The notes beneath the pieces were generated by a model, which saw only the letters and a program-made list of their open reading frames with translations, searched no databases and was not told where the DNA came from. 64,000 nucleotides of DNA. Source: Microstegium vimineum (lineage: Eukaryota; Streptophyta; Magnoliopsida; Poales; Poaceae). Positions 1 through 10,872 of the stretch are shown here, in pieces (position 1 is the first letter of the stretch; each line of letters begins with the position of its first letter). The stretch spans positions 8,929,217 to 8,993,216 of the forward strand of contig CM039123.1 in assembly GCA_022036555.1 (NCBI GenBank). Reading direction: 5' to 3'. A program made the translations under genes and the position numbers.

Positions 1-61
1 ATCGTTGGGATAAATATAATTTCAAGGGCTTTAGCCCAACATCTTTGCCCCCAACGAATCT

Positions 62-559
62 TTGATCCCATCACATAAGCTTCTAAGAATTCTGTCTGGA
101 GTTATTCTTGAAAGTTATGGGGTCATAAGGTCCATTCCTTTACGCATACGAGGGTTTGAGTATCGCTTAGATTTTTACATCTATGACATCTCGGACATGT
201 CTCTATTGATTGGCGTACCGTTTGGAACACTCTTTCAAGAGCAACCAAACAAGGATCACCTAAAGTTCAAGCTAGGCAATTCTTCTATTGATGTTAATAT
301 TTTAAGATCAAATAATGCAATAGTAGAACCCAAGCCTAAACAAGACCCTATTGAGGAAGTCTTAGTGGCATTTCTAGAAGACTGGTCTCAACCAACTCTT
401 GATGATGAACACTTCACTCAAGAAGAGAAAGAGCTAGCAGAACCTATCGAATTAGATCCTTTGAAAGTGCCATCACAACCCTCAATTGAGTTAAAACCTC
501 TTCCTTCTGGCTTGAAATATGTCTTTCTCAATAATAACAAAGAACTCCTATCATTATAA
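62..559 (+). pseudogene. Gypsy polyprotein, aspartic protease part
   Basis: This reading frame carries the end of a retroviral-type aspartic protease. A hydrophobic stretch, a segment reading YDISDMSLLIGVPF and the following helix resemble the C-terminal half of plant gypsy proteases. The catalytic DTG/DSG triad is not visible and would lie before the window or in the decayed first bases. An acidic linker leads towards RT. The frame ends at a stop at 557-559. Homologous sequence continues in another frame from about 553, so a one-base frameshift separates protease from RT. No true start codon is implied, because the domain was released from a polyprotein. Confidence 0.7.
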
Positions 560-1647
560 GTGACAACCTTTCCCAAGAGGAAACCAATAGACTTGTCACT
601 ATCCTAGAAAGACATAAATCAGCCTTTGGCTACTCACTCCATGATCTCATTGGAATTAGTCTAGTTCTTTGTACTCATAGAATTCCCATCGATCCTGATT
701 CGTCACCTTCAAGGGAACCACAACGAAGACTTAACAATGCTATACGAGAGGTCGTTAAGAAAGAGGTCTTGAAACTTTTGCACGTCGGGATTATCTATCT
801 TGTACCGCATAGTGAGTGGGTTAGCCCTGTCCAAGTTGTACCAAAGAAAAGAGGGATGACAGTTCTAAGAAATGAGAAAAATGAACTCATCCCTCAACGC
901 ACTGTCACTGAGTGGCGCATGTGCATTGACAACCGGAAACTTAACAAGGCTACAAAGAAAGATCACTTCCCGTTACTCTTCATTGATGAAATGTTGGAAC
1001 GGCTTGCAAAGAACTCTTTCTTTTGTTTCCTTGATGGTTTTTCCGGATATCATCAAATCTCGATCCACCCTGATGACCAAAGTAAGACCACTTTTACATG
1101 CCCTTATGGAACTTATGCTTATCGACGAATGTCGTTGGGATTATGCAATGCTCCAGCTTCATTCCAACAGTGCATGATGTCTATTTTCTCTGACATGATC
1201 GAGAAAATCGTGGAGGTGTTCATGGATGATTTTACCGTCTATGGCAAAACCTTTGACGATTGTTTAGAGAATTTAGACAAAGTCTTACATCGGTGTAAAG
1301 AAAAGCACTTAGTCCTGAACTGGGAAAAATGTCATTTCATGGTTAGGGAAGGAATAGTGCTAGGTTACAAGGTATCCGAACGTGGGATAGAAGTGGATAG
1401 AGCAAAGATTGAAGTTATTGAGCAACTTCCACCTCCCACAAATGTGAAAGGAATCTGAAGCTTTCTTGGCCACGCAGGGTTCTATAGGTGTTTCATTAAA
1501 AACTTTTCCCAAATTGCGAGACCCCTGACTAGCCTTTTAGCCAAAGATGTACCTTTCATTTTCACTAATGAGTGTTATGAAGCTTTTGAAATTCTCAAGA
1601 AAGCACTCATTTCAGCTCCAATCATCCAACCACCCGATTGGACGCTA
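553..1647 (+). pseudogene. Gypsy polyprotein, reverse transcriptase and connection domain
   Basis: RT copies element RNA into DNA. The frame from 553 reads through a pre-RT linker and into RT fingers and palm. Visible landmarks are the WRMCIDNRKLNKAT segment, FLDGFSGYHQI (first catalytic Asp), SLGLCNAPASFQ, and the FMDD catalytic pair near 1220-1232, equivalent to the usual YxDD box. An in-frame TGA at 1456-1458 falls where the family has arginine, so it is most simply a CGA to TGA change. The frame then continues through the connection region (SFLGHAGFY). Both catalytic motifs look intact apart from this stop. Confidence 0.9.
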
Positions 1648-2025
1648 CCCTTCGAGATTATGTGTGATGCTAGTGACTTTGCAGTAGGTGTTGTCTTAGG
1701 ACAAACCAGGGATAAAAAGCACTATGCTATTTCTTATGCTAGCAAAACTTTGTCTGGGCCACAACTCAATTATGCTACCACTGAAAAAGAGTTATTGGTA
1801 GTAGTCTTTGCGATAGACAAGTTTAGATCTTTCTTAGTAGGAGCTAAGGTAATTATTTATTCAGATCATGCTGCTCTTAAATACTTGCTCACTAAGAAAG
1901 ATGCTAAACCTCGGCTTATAAGATGGATTCTTTTACTCCAAGAATTTGACATAGAAATAAGAGACAAGAAAGGAGTAGAAAATTCAGTAGTTGATCACTT
2001 GTCTAGGCTTCAACATAAAAATGAA
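1648..2025 (+). pseudogene. Gypsy polyprotein, RNase H
   Basis: RNase H degrades the RNA strand of the RNA-DNA hybrid during reverse transcription. The reading frame is open here. Candidate acidic residues occur in order: Asp in [10 protein letters not shown], Glu in [10 protein letters not shown], Asp in [11 protein letters not shown], and Asp in VVDHLSRL at the end. It continues the frame of RT after the 1456 stop and leads without a break into the integrase zinc-binding region. This domain alone shows no lesion, but it could be translated only with the broken parts upstream. Confidence 0.85.
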
Positions 2026-3371
2026 CATGAATTGCCTATTAATGACTATTTAAGGGACGATACACTCAAGGTAACACACTCGGACCCTTGGTATGCGGAT
2101 ATTGTGAATTATATGGTTTCAAGATATGTTCCACCAGGAGGTGACAAGAGGAAGCTCCAGTATGACTCTCGTTGCCACTTATGGGATGATCTGTATCTCT
2201 ATCGGGTTTGTGCTGATGGACTGCTACGGAGATGTGTCCCAATGGTTGAAGTCATGAAGATTATAGACAAATTGCACGCATCACCTTATGGAGGACACTA
2301 TGGAGTGTACCGTACACATGCAAAGATCTGGCAAAGTGGATTCCACTGGCCAACAACGTATGAAGATACAAAATAGTTCATTAGAAGATGTGTTAGATGC
2401 CAGAAGCATGGAAACATTAATGCTAGGAATGAAATGCCACTCACTAACAACCTTCAAATAGAATTGTTTGACGTCTGGGGAATTGACTACATGGGACCAT
2501 TCCCAAGGTCTGGAGATGCTGAATACATCTTGGTGGCAGTTGACTACGTATCCAAGTGGGTAGAAGCATTACCGTATCAAGTTGCCGACTTCAAGCATGC
2601 TAAGAAAATGTTCCATGAAGTAATATTCCCAAGATTCGGAACCCGAATGGTCATAAGTGATGGAGGATCACATTTCATCGACAAAACATTTCGGATGTTT
2701 CTAGCAGAATATGGAGTCAAGGACAACATTACAACTCCATACCATCTTCAAACTAGCGGTCAAGCTGAAACATCAAATAAACAAATTAAGAACATTCTGC
2801 AGAAGACCGTGGATGAGATGGGAAAGAAATGGAAGTATAAGCTTCATGATGCACTACGGGCGTATAGAACTGCATACAAAACACCCATGGGCATGACACC
2901 TTATCAGCTTGTATATGGAAAAACATGGCACCTACCCGTTGAATTGGAATTCAGAGCTCATTGGGCCATCAAGAAATGGAACATGGATCTCCACTTGGCT
3001 GGTAAGAAACGTCAGATGTAAATATCTGAACTAGAGGAATGGAGAGAAAAAGCTTATCACAATTCCAAGATCTACAAAGAGAGGACAAAAGGTGGCATCA
3101 TAAGAGAATCAAGCACAAGGAGTTTACACCTGGTGATAAAGTTCTGCTATTCAACTCAAGAGTGAAGCTCTTTGGTCATGGAAAACTTTGAAGTAAATGG
3201 GAAGGACCATTCAAAGTGATTGAAGTTGCATCACATGGTGCTGTCACACTTCAAGATGATACAGGTAACATATTCAAGGTAAATGGTCAACGTTTGAAAG
3301 TTTTTCTTGAACCTGAGAACTTAGAAGAAATTGACTTGATTGATTTTTTGCAATTTAATGATCCAATCTAG
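2026..3371 (+). pseudogene. Gypsy polyprotein, integrase
   Basis: Integrase joins element DNA to the host chromosome. An HHCC zinc-binding region (2270-2410) precedes the core. The core shows Asp in DVWGIDYMGPF, Asp in VISDGGSHF and Glu in SGQAETSNKQ, the D,D-35-E set. In-frame stops lie at 2374-2376 (between the His pair and the Cys pair), 3019-3021 (after the core) and near 3187. One further frame change lies around 3090-3110. The C-terminal part ends at TAG 3369-3371 after a segment reading KVFLEPENL. The stop near 3187 again replaces an expected CGA arginine codon. Confidence 0.88.
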
Positions 3372-3529
3372 AAATCAATCATGCTTTAGACAAATAAGGT
3401 TTAAGTGGCCAACCACTAATGATTAATCAATTCCATGAGCTTTGTTGTCTATTTAAGTTGTGCAGGATTTGGAAGCGTCAATAAGATCTAATATATCAAC
3501 AGCAAGAGTGAACGACTATGTCAACATCC

Positions 3530-3541
3530 AGCTTGGGGGAG
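3530..3541 (+). other. Internal copy of the polypurine-like 12-mer
   Basis: The 12 bases AGCTTGGGGGAG are identical to the tract next to the 3' LTR at 5211-5222. It lies about 160 bases after the pol stop. It could be a second plus-strand priming site or the relic of a duplicated end. Confidence 0.5.
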
Positions 3542-4599
3542 AGCACCTCCATGTATCCAGGTAAGTATCCGTATTCACATAGGTTTACTTTTATTTAGAT
3601 ATTAATTACATAGATTAATAAAAAAATGTGAGCACATGAAGGTTCACACTTAAATAATTATGATACTTTTTATCTTGGAATTTTCATTGTCTACTTTATC
3701 CTTAATAGAGTTTCATTTCGTAATAATAATAGGTGTGTTTAGAAGTTGATAATAATAAAATGAAGAACTTTGAAGATAACTCTATGGAAATGATGAATAG
3801 TTGCTCTGTCGTAATTCCTTTCAAGTACCTAGTTTTCAACCTTGAATTCTCCGAGTTTTAGACATAACTGTTTTGACATAAGATTTACTCTGAACTTGAA
3901 ACTTGTGGGTTGCGAATGCTTGAGCTAAGTCTAGGTAGTTGATAGGTATGATATGAAAAAGTTTGAGCTGCTATTTATCTTGTTCCTAGCAATACTAGAG
4001 TTCTGGAGAATTTATCTTTTGAAAATTAAAAATGTTACATGATAAGTTTCTGTATGACGAGAGCTTGAATTCCTACCACAGTCATATATACATGCTTGGT
4101 AGATTAGGAAAACATTCACTATCATATTTACTGCTTGTATTTGCATTGAGTTTTGTCAAGCTTTGTTGACCCTTAGAGACTTGTCATGCTTTTAAAATCA
4201 AGATCATGTACACTCCACTCATATATGCTACTTTTATCCTGGAAGTACGCATCCACATATATGTCATACAGATCCACAAAAAAATGCTCTATTCCTACCT
4301 TGGGAGTAAGCAACCAAAAATATCTCGGTTTTCCACCTATCCATATATTCCATTACCACAGTTGAAACTGCTCCAAAGATTTCCTTGTTATCATCTCTCA
4401 AAAGTGTTATTATAGAAAGAGACTTGGGGTTGTCAAAAAAAAGAGAGTAAAACATGGACAAGTGTCCTATCAAAACAATGGGTACTTAGATGTCTGCCTC
4501 TCTAAAAAAAGCAAGCCCAAGTTCTCTTAAAATTCCAAGTTCCAAAAGAGAAATGTATGTATATATGTACTCAAGGAGCAGAGTAAAATTAGGTTTCCA

Positions 4600-4700
4600 T
4601 CATACACCCTCATATATCCACCATAAACCATTATCCACCACATATCCACCCTCATACATCCACCATATATCCCATACACATACACATACACATACACATC
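4600..4700 (+). repeat. CATATCCACC-type and (ACACAT)n short tandem repeats
   Basis: Imperfect repeats of a CATATATCCACC-like unit (4610-4670) run into four copies of ACATAC/CACATA (about 4672-4699). It is a simple-sequence tract inside the retroelement spacer. Confidence 0.8.
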
Positions 4701-5210
4701 TTGATTTGATTGTATGACTTGTTTCTCTAGATCCATTGTTTGACTTTACAATATATGCTTTACAAGTATGTTTGTGCTGTTTCTCCCCACCTATGAACTC
4801 CATTTATTGCCTATTAGTTATAGTGTGAGTGAGAGAAGGCATAACACCATTATTGCCTTGGCAAGGATCCACAAATACCACATATAGAGAGACTTGAGAG
4901 GGTCATACAAAAAGAGACTTTGAGTTTTATTTTGAAAACTTTGCAAAACTCCAGGATGAAGGTAAAGTGAAGAGCTTGAGACATAGTACTTGGCTTGATT
5001 ATTCTACTTTTCAATTACTCAAGACCCAAGTGATGGCTATAAGCCCCATGGTTAAAGGTAATATGGGTAAGTTTGAAAGTCGGAATAGTTTACTCTAATC
5101 TAGGGGAGAATTCTTGTTTGAACGCATATGTACCTTTAAGGCGTGAAAGCATTGTAGCAACTCCTGATCCATCTTTGAGTTCATCTTTGCTCAGGGACGA
5201 GCAAAAGGTA

Positions 5211-5222
5211 AGCTTGGGGGAG
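5211..5222 (+). other. Polypurine tract of the Athila-like element
   Basis: AGCTTGGGGGAG lies directly before the TGTTGAC start of the LTR. This is the expected place for the RNase H-resistant primer of plus-strand synthesis. Confidence 0.8.
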
Positions 5223-5223
5223 T

Positions 5224-6453
5224 TGTTGACGGTCCTTAAGTATCAATTTTAACCGGCAACTAAACAAGGAAAAGGATCTAAATGAAACCACTAGCTAGAA
5301 TTAGGGTTTATACTGACATAATTCCATGAGTTTTGGTGAATGTCTGTTTCTGTAGGGGGTTATCAGGAAATACCAAGGAAAGGTCCACATGTCATGTTTA
5401 CATAGAGATATTTATTAACCGCATAATTTTTTGTACTCTAGAAGGTTCCAGGAGACACCAGAACGAACGGGAGGCGAATTGGGACCGGAGTCAGGGCGCC
5501 CGCCCTAACCCCTAGGGCGCCCGCCCTACTATTCTAGCCAATCAGGCTCTGCTTCGTGGAACGTGCTCCACCGCCTTTGAGGATCAATCTAAACCCTTCG
5601 CCTAAGGTCGGTTTGATCCGACGGCCGACGTTCATTTGAGGAGCCTATATAAGCAAGGCCCCTGACCCCCTAAGATCATCTCATCTCATTATTCTTCTCC
5701 AGAGCAAAAGCTAGGGTTTCAATTATAGAGAAGGAGATAGGTCCCTCTAGTTGTCTAGATCTAGTTCTTCTAGTTCTAGTTCATCTAGTTGTAATTAGAG
5801 GTGAGAGAGAGAGGAGGAGAGAGCTAGGAGGACCCGGGTCTGTCGGATCTTCCTCAACATTGTACCTTTGCAGCATCTGGTTTGGAGCAATCTACAGGTT
5901 CTTCATTTATTATTTCTAAGTATCTTATTTCATTTATTACTTTATTCTATTTACGGGATCTCCGCTCGTATTGAGTGCTCTAGTTTTCACGTGGAATTAG
6001 AGTAGTAAGCGATAGTGTAGACGTGGTGTCTAGACTAGAGTTTACCTGAGTTTGCGCCCAATCCTACGGATAGTTGTGGTAGCCCCAGAGGTGACAGCTC
6101 TGTAAGGCCTTTGTAGTCTACCACGTTCGGGTTGGTGTTTTCGTAGAGCTTTTGGCAGCCTCCCCCCGACTACCTTTTTCCTAGTCTTTGTCGAGAGTCG
6201 GGAAGGTACTATTGCTCCAAAGTAAGTAGATTATAGTGGACCTTTGATTAGATATCTCCCTTAGAAAACTCTAAAATCTCTCTACCCAGTTATCTTATCT
6301 ATCCTTGGATGTTCTTAGTTCTTCTCTAGTACACTTCGCGTTCCCCGTGGAAATCGATACCCTTGGAATACTCACGGGTGAAAGCTACAGCGGTATCCGT
6401 GCGCTTGCAGATTTATCTGTTTGCGTTAAGAAATACCAAAAACGACGACAACA
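5224..6453 (+). repeat. 3' LTR of the Athila-like element
   Basis: The LTR starts TGTTGAC after the polypurine tract and most plausibly ends ...CAACA at 6453, giving a short inverted TGTTG/CAACA end and about 1230 bp. It contains a TATA box and polyadenylation-region sequence. The last 120 bases resemble, in reverse complement, the LTR piece that begins at 57270. The right boundary is inferred from the CAACA end, because the matching 5' LTR is outside the window. Confidence 0.7.
5646..5652 (+). promoter_or_regulatory. TATA box of the LTR promoter
   Basis: TATATAA in CCTATATAAGCAAGG lies about 420 bases into the LTR, followed by a pyrimidine-rich leader. This is the standard place for the U3/R promoter. 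Confidence 0.75.
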
Positions 6454-6730
6454 CAACGTCAAAGAGGATCGGATCTATAATCTGTACCGTCGGCAACGCC
6501 GACCTTGAGATCATGAAACCAGCGCGGCCCTAGCGCTCGACGTCTCTCGTCAACCTTCGTTGATGACCCTCGTCGGCACGCCATATTTCATAATTGTTGA
6601 GTTTTTCCGAAATCCATATGTACACCATGTACTACCCATTCTACGTGTTTGTGTTGCAGGTACTCGATCGTCGTCAAGCCTATTATTGACGTTCGGAAGC
6701 TAGGTCGGATGATATCATTCTGTTCTCCGC

Positions 6731-7010
6731 CGATCCCGTCGACGGCCCTTGTCGCACCTCACCGTTGATCCCGTCGGCGGCCCTCGTCGCTCTTCGCCGC
6801 CCATCCCGTCGACGGCCCTCGTCACTCCTCATTGTCGATCCCGTCGGCAGCCCTCGTCGCCCCTCGCCGTCAATCCCGTCGGCGGCCCTCGTCGCTCCTC
6901 GCCGTCATTCTCGTCGACGTCCCTCGTCGCTCCTCGCCGTCGATCCAATCGGTGGCCCTTGTCGCTCCACACCGCCACCCCATAGACGTCCTTCGTTGTT
7001 CTTCGCCGCC
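6731..7010 (+). repeat. 35-bp tandem repeat array, about 8 units
   Basis: The unit begins GATCCCGTCGGCGGCCCTCG and continues TCGCTCCTCGCCGTC. About eight copies follow head to tail, with divergence rising towards the right end. The unit length of 35 is not a multiple of three. Confidence 0.85.
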
Positions 7011-8019
7011 AACCTCGTGACCATGACTCGCCTTGCCGACGACCTCGTCGTCCCTCGTCGCCATGGTTCGCCCCGCAGCCGGCCTCGCCGTCAACACGCA
7101 TCGACCATCATCAGCCTCGTCAACAAACCATCGCTCAAGATCGCGCGACAAGCTAGTAAAAAAATCTCGAAAGCTTGGTGGACCATAACCTCAAGATGAC
7201 CTACTCAATGGGGATGACATCAGCAAGAGACAAGTAAGCAAGACCATGATCCAATCTACATAGTCGTGCAAAAAAAAGAAAAAAAAGAAGAAGAAACATG
7301 TGCGTACGTTTGGACAACAAGCATACACGTGAGACATCATGACGACAACTGTTTCAGATGGCCTCAACGGAATTCAACTTCGACTCCAAATCAAGCAGTA
7401 CCTAACACGGCAACTCCGATTTAACCGAGTCCGGCTCCGACTCCAACCCACGCCTGCTCACAAATGGAAACCTCCATCAAACATCTCTGGTTTCGAGTTG
7501 GACTCCACTTCCTCTAGTGCTAATCTCGACTACAACTCGAACAGACCAGGACAAGTCAGACCACCACACCACCTCAGTCAACAATTGGACTCCATGCAGA
7601 TTCATATACAACTCGGACAAGCCAAGTCCAGCTCCTACACCAACTAGCGACATGCAAGCAAGGAAGCAAAACAAGACCATGGCGTATACGTGTATATATA
7701 TACATCCATGAACAAAGCAAGCCACATGATCAAGATATATGTGAAGAAGTTTTCTCTTGCATATATGCATATATAGACGTACATCAATGCCAAGTAGCAT
7801 AAAGACACCCAACCGACAAGCAAGCAATCAAAGGCCATGGAAGCACGAGTACCATGCAAGCGCAAGCCAGAATTCATCCTAGCAAGCCAAGACCGAGCAG
7901 GATCCGGGCGCCAAAGTCCAAGTGCTGATGCCACTCGGTCTGCACGCTGAATTCAATTATGCCTGTACCGGCTTCGACTTCTTTCTGACTACAACAAGAT
8001 TGAGTGCACTCGTCGTTTC

Positions 8020-8225
8020 GATGAGTTAGGCCGTCGTTGTCAACTCATCGCGGGCTCACGGCTCAGGACGTCCTCGCCGCTCCTCGTCATCAACTCGTCG
8101 CGGGCTCACGGCTCACGACGACCTCGTCGTCAACTCATTGCTACTCGTCGCGGGCTCACGGCTCACGACGACCTCGTCGTCCCTCGTCGCCAACTCGTAA
8201 CGGCTAATACCGTCCACGCCGACCT
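8020..8225 (+). repeat. Repeat array of CGGGCTCACGGCTCACGACG units
   Basis: Three to four copies of a roughly 50-60-bp unit contain TCAACTCGTCGCGGGCTCAC and a CACGACGACCTCGTCGT phrase. The same unit recurs at 9105-9370. The phrase ACGACGACCTCGTCGT is close to self-complementary. Confidence 0.75.
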
Positions 8226-8296
8226 CGTCATCCCTCGTCAACGACACACCACGACCCTTGTCGACACCCCTCATCCCTCGTCACCAATTCGTCATG

Positions 8297-8490
8297 ATAT
8301 TCGGCGACCTCTCCAAACGCTCTCGGCGTGCGACGACCTCTACAAAACGCTTACGGCGTTCGACGACCTCTACAAAACTCTACGGCGTTCGGAGACCTCT
8401 ACAAAACGCCTATGGCGTTCAACGACCTCTCCAAAACACCCCCGTAGTGTTCGACGACCTCTCCAAAACGCATTATGGCGTTCTCTCCAA
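8297..8490 (+). repeat. About 30-bp tandem repeat with internal hairpins, about 6 units
   Basis: Units read CGACGACCTCTACAAAACGC then a short spacer and GGCGTT. Each unit contains a small inverted repeat (AACGC, 2-4 bases, GGCGTT), so the transcript could form a chain of short hairpins. Copies differ by small substitutions and indels. Confidence 0.8.
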
Positions 8491-9104
8491 ACAGCCTGGC
8501 CATAACCAGAAAGCACCCTATACGCTACCCTATACGCTATGACTACATCGACGGGCCTTCTAAGTGGTATTTCCCCAGAAGCCGGGAGATATCACTCGGG
8601 TCGGGAGCCATGAGGCTATGTGCCCAGAATCTGTACACGACCACGGTATAGTCGACGACTCTACAAGCAACATGGCTTTTCGCCTAGCGTCTGCAGAAAC
8701 GGTCTCCACAGGCCCTAGTCACGCCACGATCGAGCCTCTCGGAAAAAGGCCTTGTCCCTGACATCTCCCTAAACGTGCATGAGCTGCTCACCCTCTGTGC
8801 CGCGGGTTTTTAGCAGCGTGCCTCCTTAGGAGTCCCTATGTATCCTACGCGTGCAGTGGCGCCAGCCCTACGATGTCGACCATTTGAGACCCAAGGCTGA
8901 ACGATTCATCACTACGGCTCATGACTCAGCTGGAACGAAAGAACATACAAGTGAAACAAAAGTTCACCGCCTCGAATAATACAGCTTTGTAGCATTTCAC
9001 TTACAAGTCCGACAACTTGTATCCTAGATACAATCTACTGCTGTCCCACAGCAAACAGGTCGACATCCCCTATGAGCACTTCTGCCGTTAACTTCATTCT
9101 CAGG

Positions 9105-9370
9105 GACTGCCCTCGTCGTCAACTTGTCGCAGGCTCATGGCTCACGATGAACTCGTCGCTCCTCGTCATCAACTACAGCCTCGGGGACTACCCTCGTCGT
9201 CAACTCGTCGCGGGCTCATGGCTCACGACAACCTTGTTGCTCCTCGTCATCAACTCGTCGCTCCTCGTCGTCAACTCGTTGAGGGCTCACGGCTCACGAT
9301 GACCTCGTTGCTCTTTGTCACGGCTCATGCCGACCTCGTCACTCCTCGTCACGGGCTCAAGGCTCACGAC
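9105..9370 (+). repeat. Second array of CGTCGTCAACTCGTCGCGGG units
   Basis: It has the same unit family as 8020-8225, about four to five imperfect copies, separated from it by roughly 0.9 kb of less repetitive sequence. Phrases of the form CTCGGGGACT follow at about 9478-9640, typical of the region before gypsy 3' LTRs in grasses. Confidence 0.7.
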
Positions 9371-10121
9371 GATAGTAAAATTGGTCGCCAAATTTCACCA
9401 ACCACCAGAAGCGATAACACCCGTGGACTTCGTCGACCACCGCTACGACTCAGGTACCTGGTCGCCACTTCCCGACCAGGCTCGGGGACTGCGACCACGG
9501 CACGCGTAAGGCGGCGTACAAACGGCAAGTACTCGGGGGACTGAAACTCGGGGACTGCGAACAAAACAGAGCAATATGATCCTGATACAAGAACCTCACA
9601 GCTCCTTACATCAGGCTCGGGGACTACGGGTATTCGCAGTCGTTTTTTACAAAACTTATGTTTCAGTCTTCGGCTAACAATTTTTATTCTTTATGTTTTT
9701 ATAAAGCTTGGCACCACGTGCATACTTCACCTACTACCAAGCTTGAGGACTAAGTGGGTACACTTCACCTTGCAGTGAATGTGTACTGGTTTTCTTCTCG
9801 ACAAACTCTGTTGTTTCCATGTTGTTTTTGCAGAGTCTAAGTGGGTACACTTCACCATGAAGGGACTTCCAAATTTTTCTTCTTCAGCACGTCACATTCT
9901 TGCGACAAGCAGCCGTAACATCCGACGATGCGACCTACTCGCATATCAAGCTACGACGCTCTCGACCAGTCCGACCTGGTCGGGAGGTCTCTCCGAGCAG
10001 TGCCTCGACAAGCGGCCTGGTCAGGACCTTGCAACGACGCTCACACATGAAGGCAACCGGCCGAACGCCTCGAAGGATGACGCCGCGGGCTCGCCAGAAG
10101 AATGCAACGTGCTCGGGGACA

Positions 10122-10592
10122 TGTTGGGGATATTACCTCCGTATATCCACAGGGACCTACATGGGTCTCTCGACCGAGAGCGGCCCATCTCGCAGGCCCT
10201 GTAGCACGCGACCAGCTCGTCGTGCTCACCAGGGACTCTACAGAAGCCTTGCTCGCCAAGGAAGATCCTAGGAGATAGACTCGAATCCCTTTCCATAAGG
10301 GACCGATCGTAATCTATTATGATAAGGAAACTGTAACCCTGCTCCCCGACTATATAAGGCGAGCAGGGACCCCCCCCCCTCAAATGACATCTTGTAACCT
10401 ATTCTCATATCAATCTAGCCACCAAAACACAGGATGTTGGGTATTACGACGATTTGCCGGCCTGAACCTTATAAATCGTCGTGTATACGTTCTCTGTGTT
10501 ACGCTTGATCGCCGTCGCCACACCTCCGCCTACAATCTACTACCGTAGGGTACCCCCTAGGTAGACTGCGACGTGTATTTCGTCGATATACA
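10122..10592 (+). repeat. Gypsy LTR (about 470 bp) at the end of the repeat-rich element
   Basis: It begins TGTTGGGGATATTACC directly after GTGCTCGGGGACA, a purine-rich tract. It ends at about ...GATATACA (10592). It contains TATATAAGG at 10351-10359 and a C-run at about 10370-10379 downstream. The right end is approximate, since no partner LTR is in the window. Confidence 0.65.
10351..10357 (+). promoter_or_regulatory. TATA box in the 10.1-10.6 kb LTR
   Basis: TATATAA follows CCCCGAC and precedes a GGCGAGCAGGGA leader, a usual arrangement in gypsy LTRs. Confidence 0.7.
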
Positions 10593-10639
10593 TACCACCC
10601 ACAATTAAATGGCCAATCAGAGACCCTGAATAAAATAAT

Positions 10640-10872
10640 CATCATGTACCTATGATGCCTAACTAGTGATGAACATAAGGAGTGGGTATATATGTTGGCT
10701 ACCCTGGGTAGAATATTGCTACAACACATCCTACCACGCCTCAATACATATCACCCCACCATTCAAGCTAGTATATAGAAGAGACCCTCCAACAGCCAAA
10801 ACTTGCAGTCCAAGGGACACCAAAATACAGTCCATGGATGACATGCTCAGAGAGATGAATTCCTACATATGA
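10640..10872 (+). pseudogene. Chromovirus-type gypsy integrase fragment
   Basis: A short piece reads LTSDEHKEWV, then after a one-base frameshift near 10690 WLPWVEYCYNTSYH and VYRRDPP. This matches the region just after the catalytic Glu of Ty3/gypsy integrases. Only about 75 residues remain and nothing else of the element is adjacent. It is a relic bordering the LTR at 10592. Confidence 0.8.

Larger units (their letters stand above)
3372..5210 (+). other. Non-coding spacer between pol and 3' LTR (Athila-like element)
   Basis: No domain is recognisable in any frame over about 1.8 kb. Athila-lineage elements often carry an env-like gene or its remains here. I see only short AT-rich frames on both strands and no convincing membrane protein. 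It holds an internal polypurine-like tract and a CACATA-type microsatellite, listed separately. Confidence 0.6.
1..6453 (+). mobile_element. Athila-like Ty3/gypsy retrotransposon, 5' part outside the window
   Basis: The order is aspartic protease, reverse transcriptase, RNase H, integrase, a non-coding spacer of about 1.85 kb, a polypurine tract and a 3' LTR. Integrase after RT/RNase H is the Ty3/gypsy order. The long spacer after pol and the start of the integrase core fit the non-chromoviral Athila clade of plants, which is inference from family knowledge. The 5' LTR, primer site and gag lie upstream of base 1. Pol is dead: one frameshift near 545-552 and stops at 1456, 2374, 3019 and near 3187. 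Sequence after 6453 resembles a different element, so this copy probably inserted into that one. Confidence 0.85.
6454..10592 (+). mobile_element. Tat-lineage-like gypsy element, non-coding 3' portion with tandem repeats
   Basis: No protein domain is visible. The stretch is built of short GC-rich tandem repeats and repeated CTCGGGGACT phrases, then ends in a TATA-bearing LTR at 10122-10592. Long repeat-filled 3' non-coding regions of this kind are known from Tat-lineage elements such as Grande and Retand. That assignment is inference because no pol is present. The upstream part is missing, probably because the Athila-like element inserted at about 6453. Open frames here (for example 6765-7199 and 9137-9544) simply read repeat units and should not be taken as genes. 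Confidence 0.6.

Noticed and set aside
4672..4699. CRISPR-like or telomeric repeat
   Set aside because: It is a hexanucleotide CACATA microsatellite without spacers and does not match the plant telomere TTTAGGG.
6765..7199. Protein-coding frames over the 35-bp repeats
   Set aside because: The unit length is not a multiple of three and the frames just read the repeats. No known domain.
10122..10592. A solo LTR
   Set aside because: The repeat-rich DNA and CTCGGGGAC tract directly before it are the usual interior of such elements, so it is more likely a 3' LTR of a damaged element.
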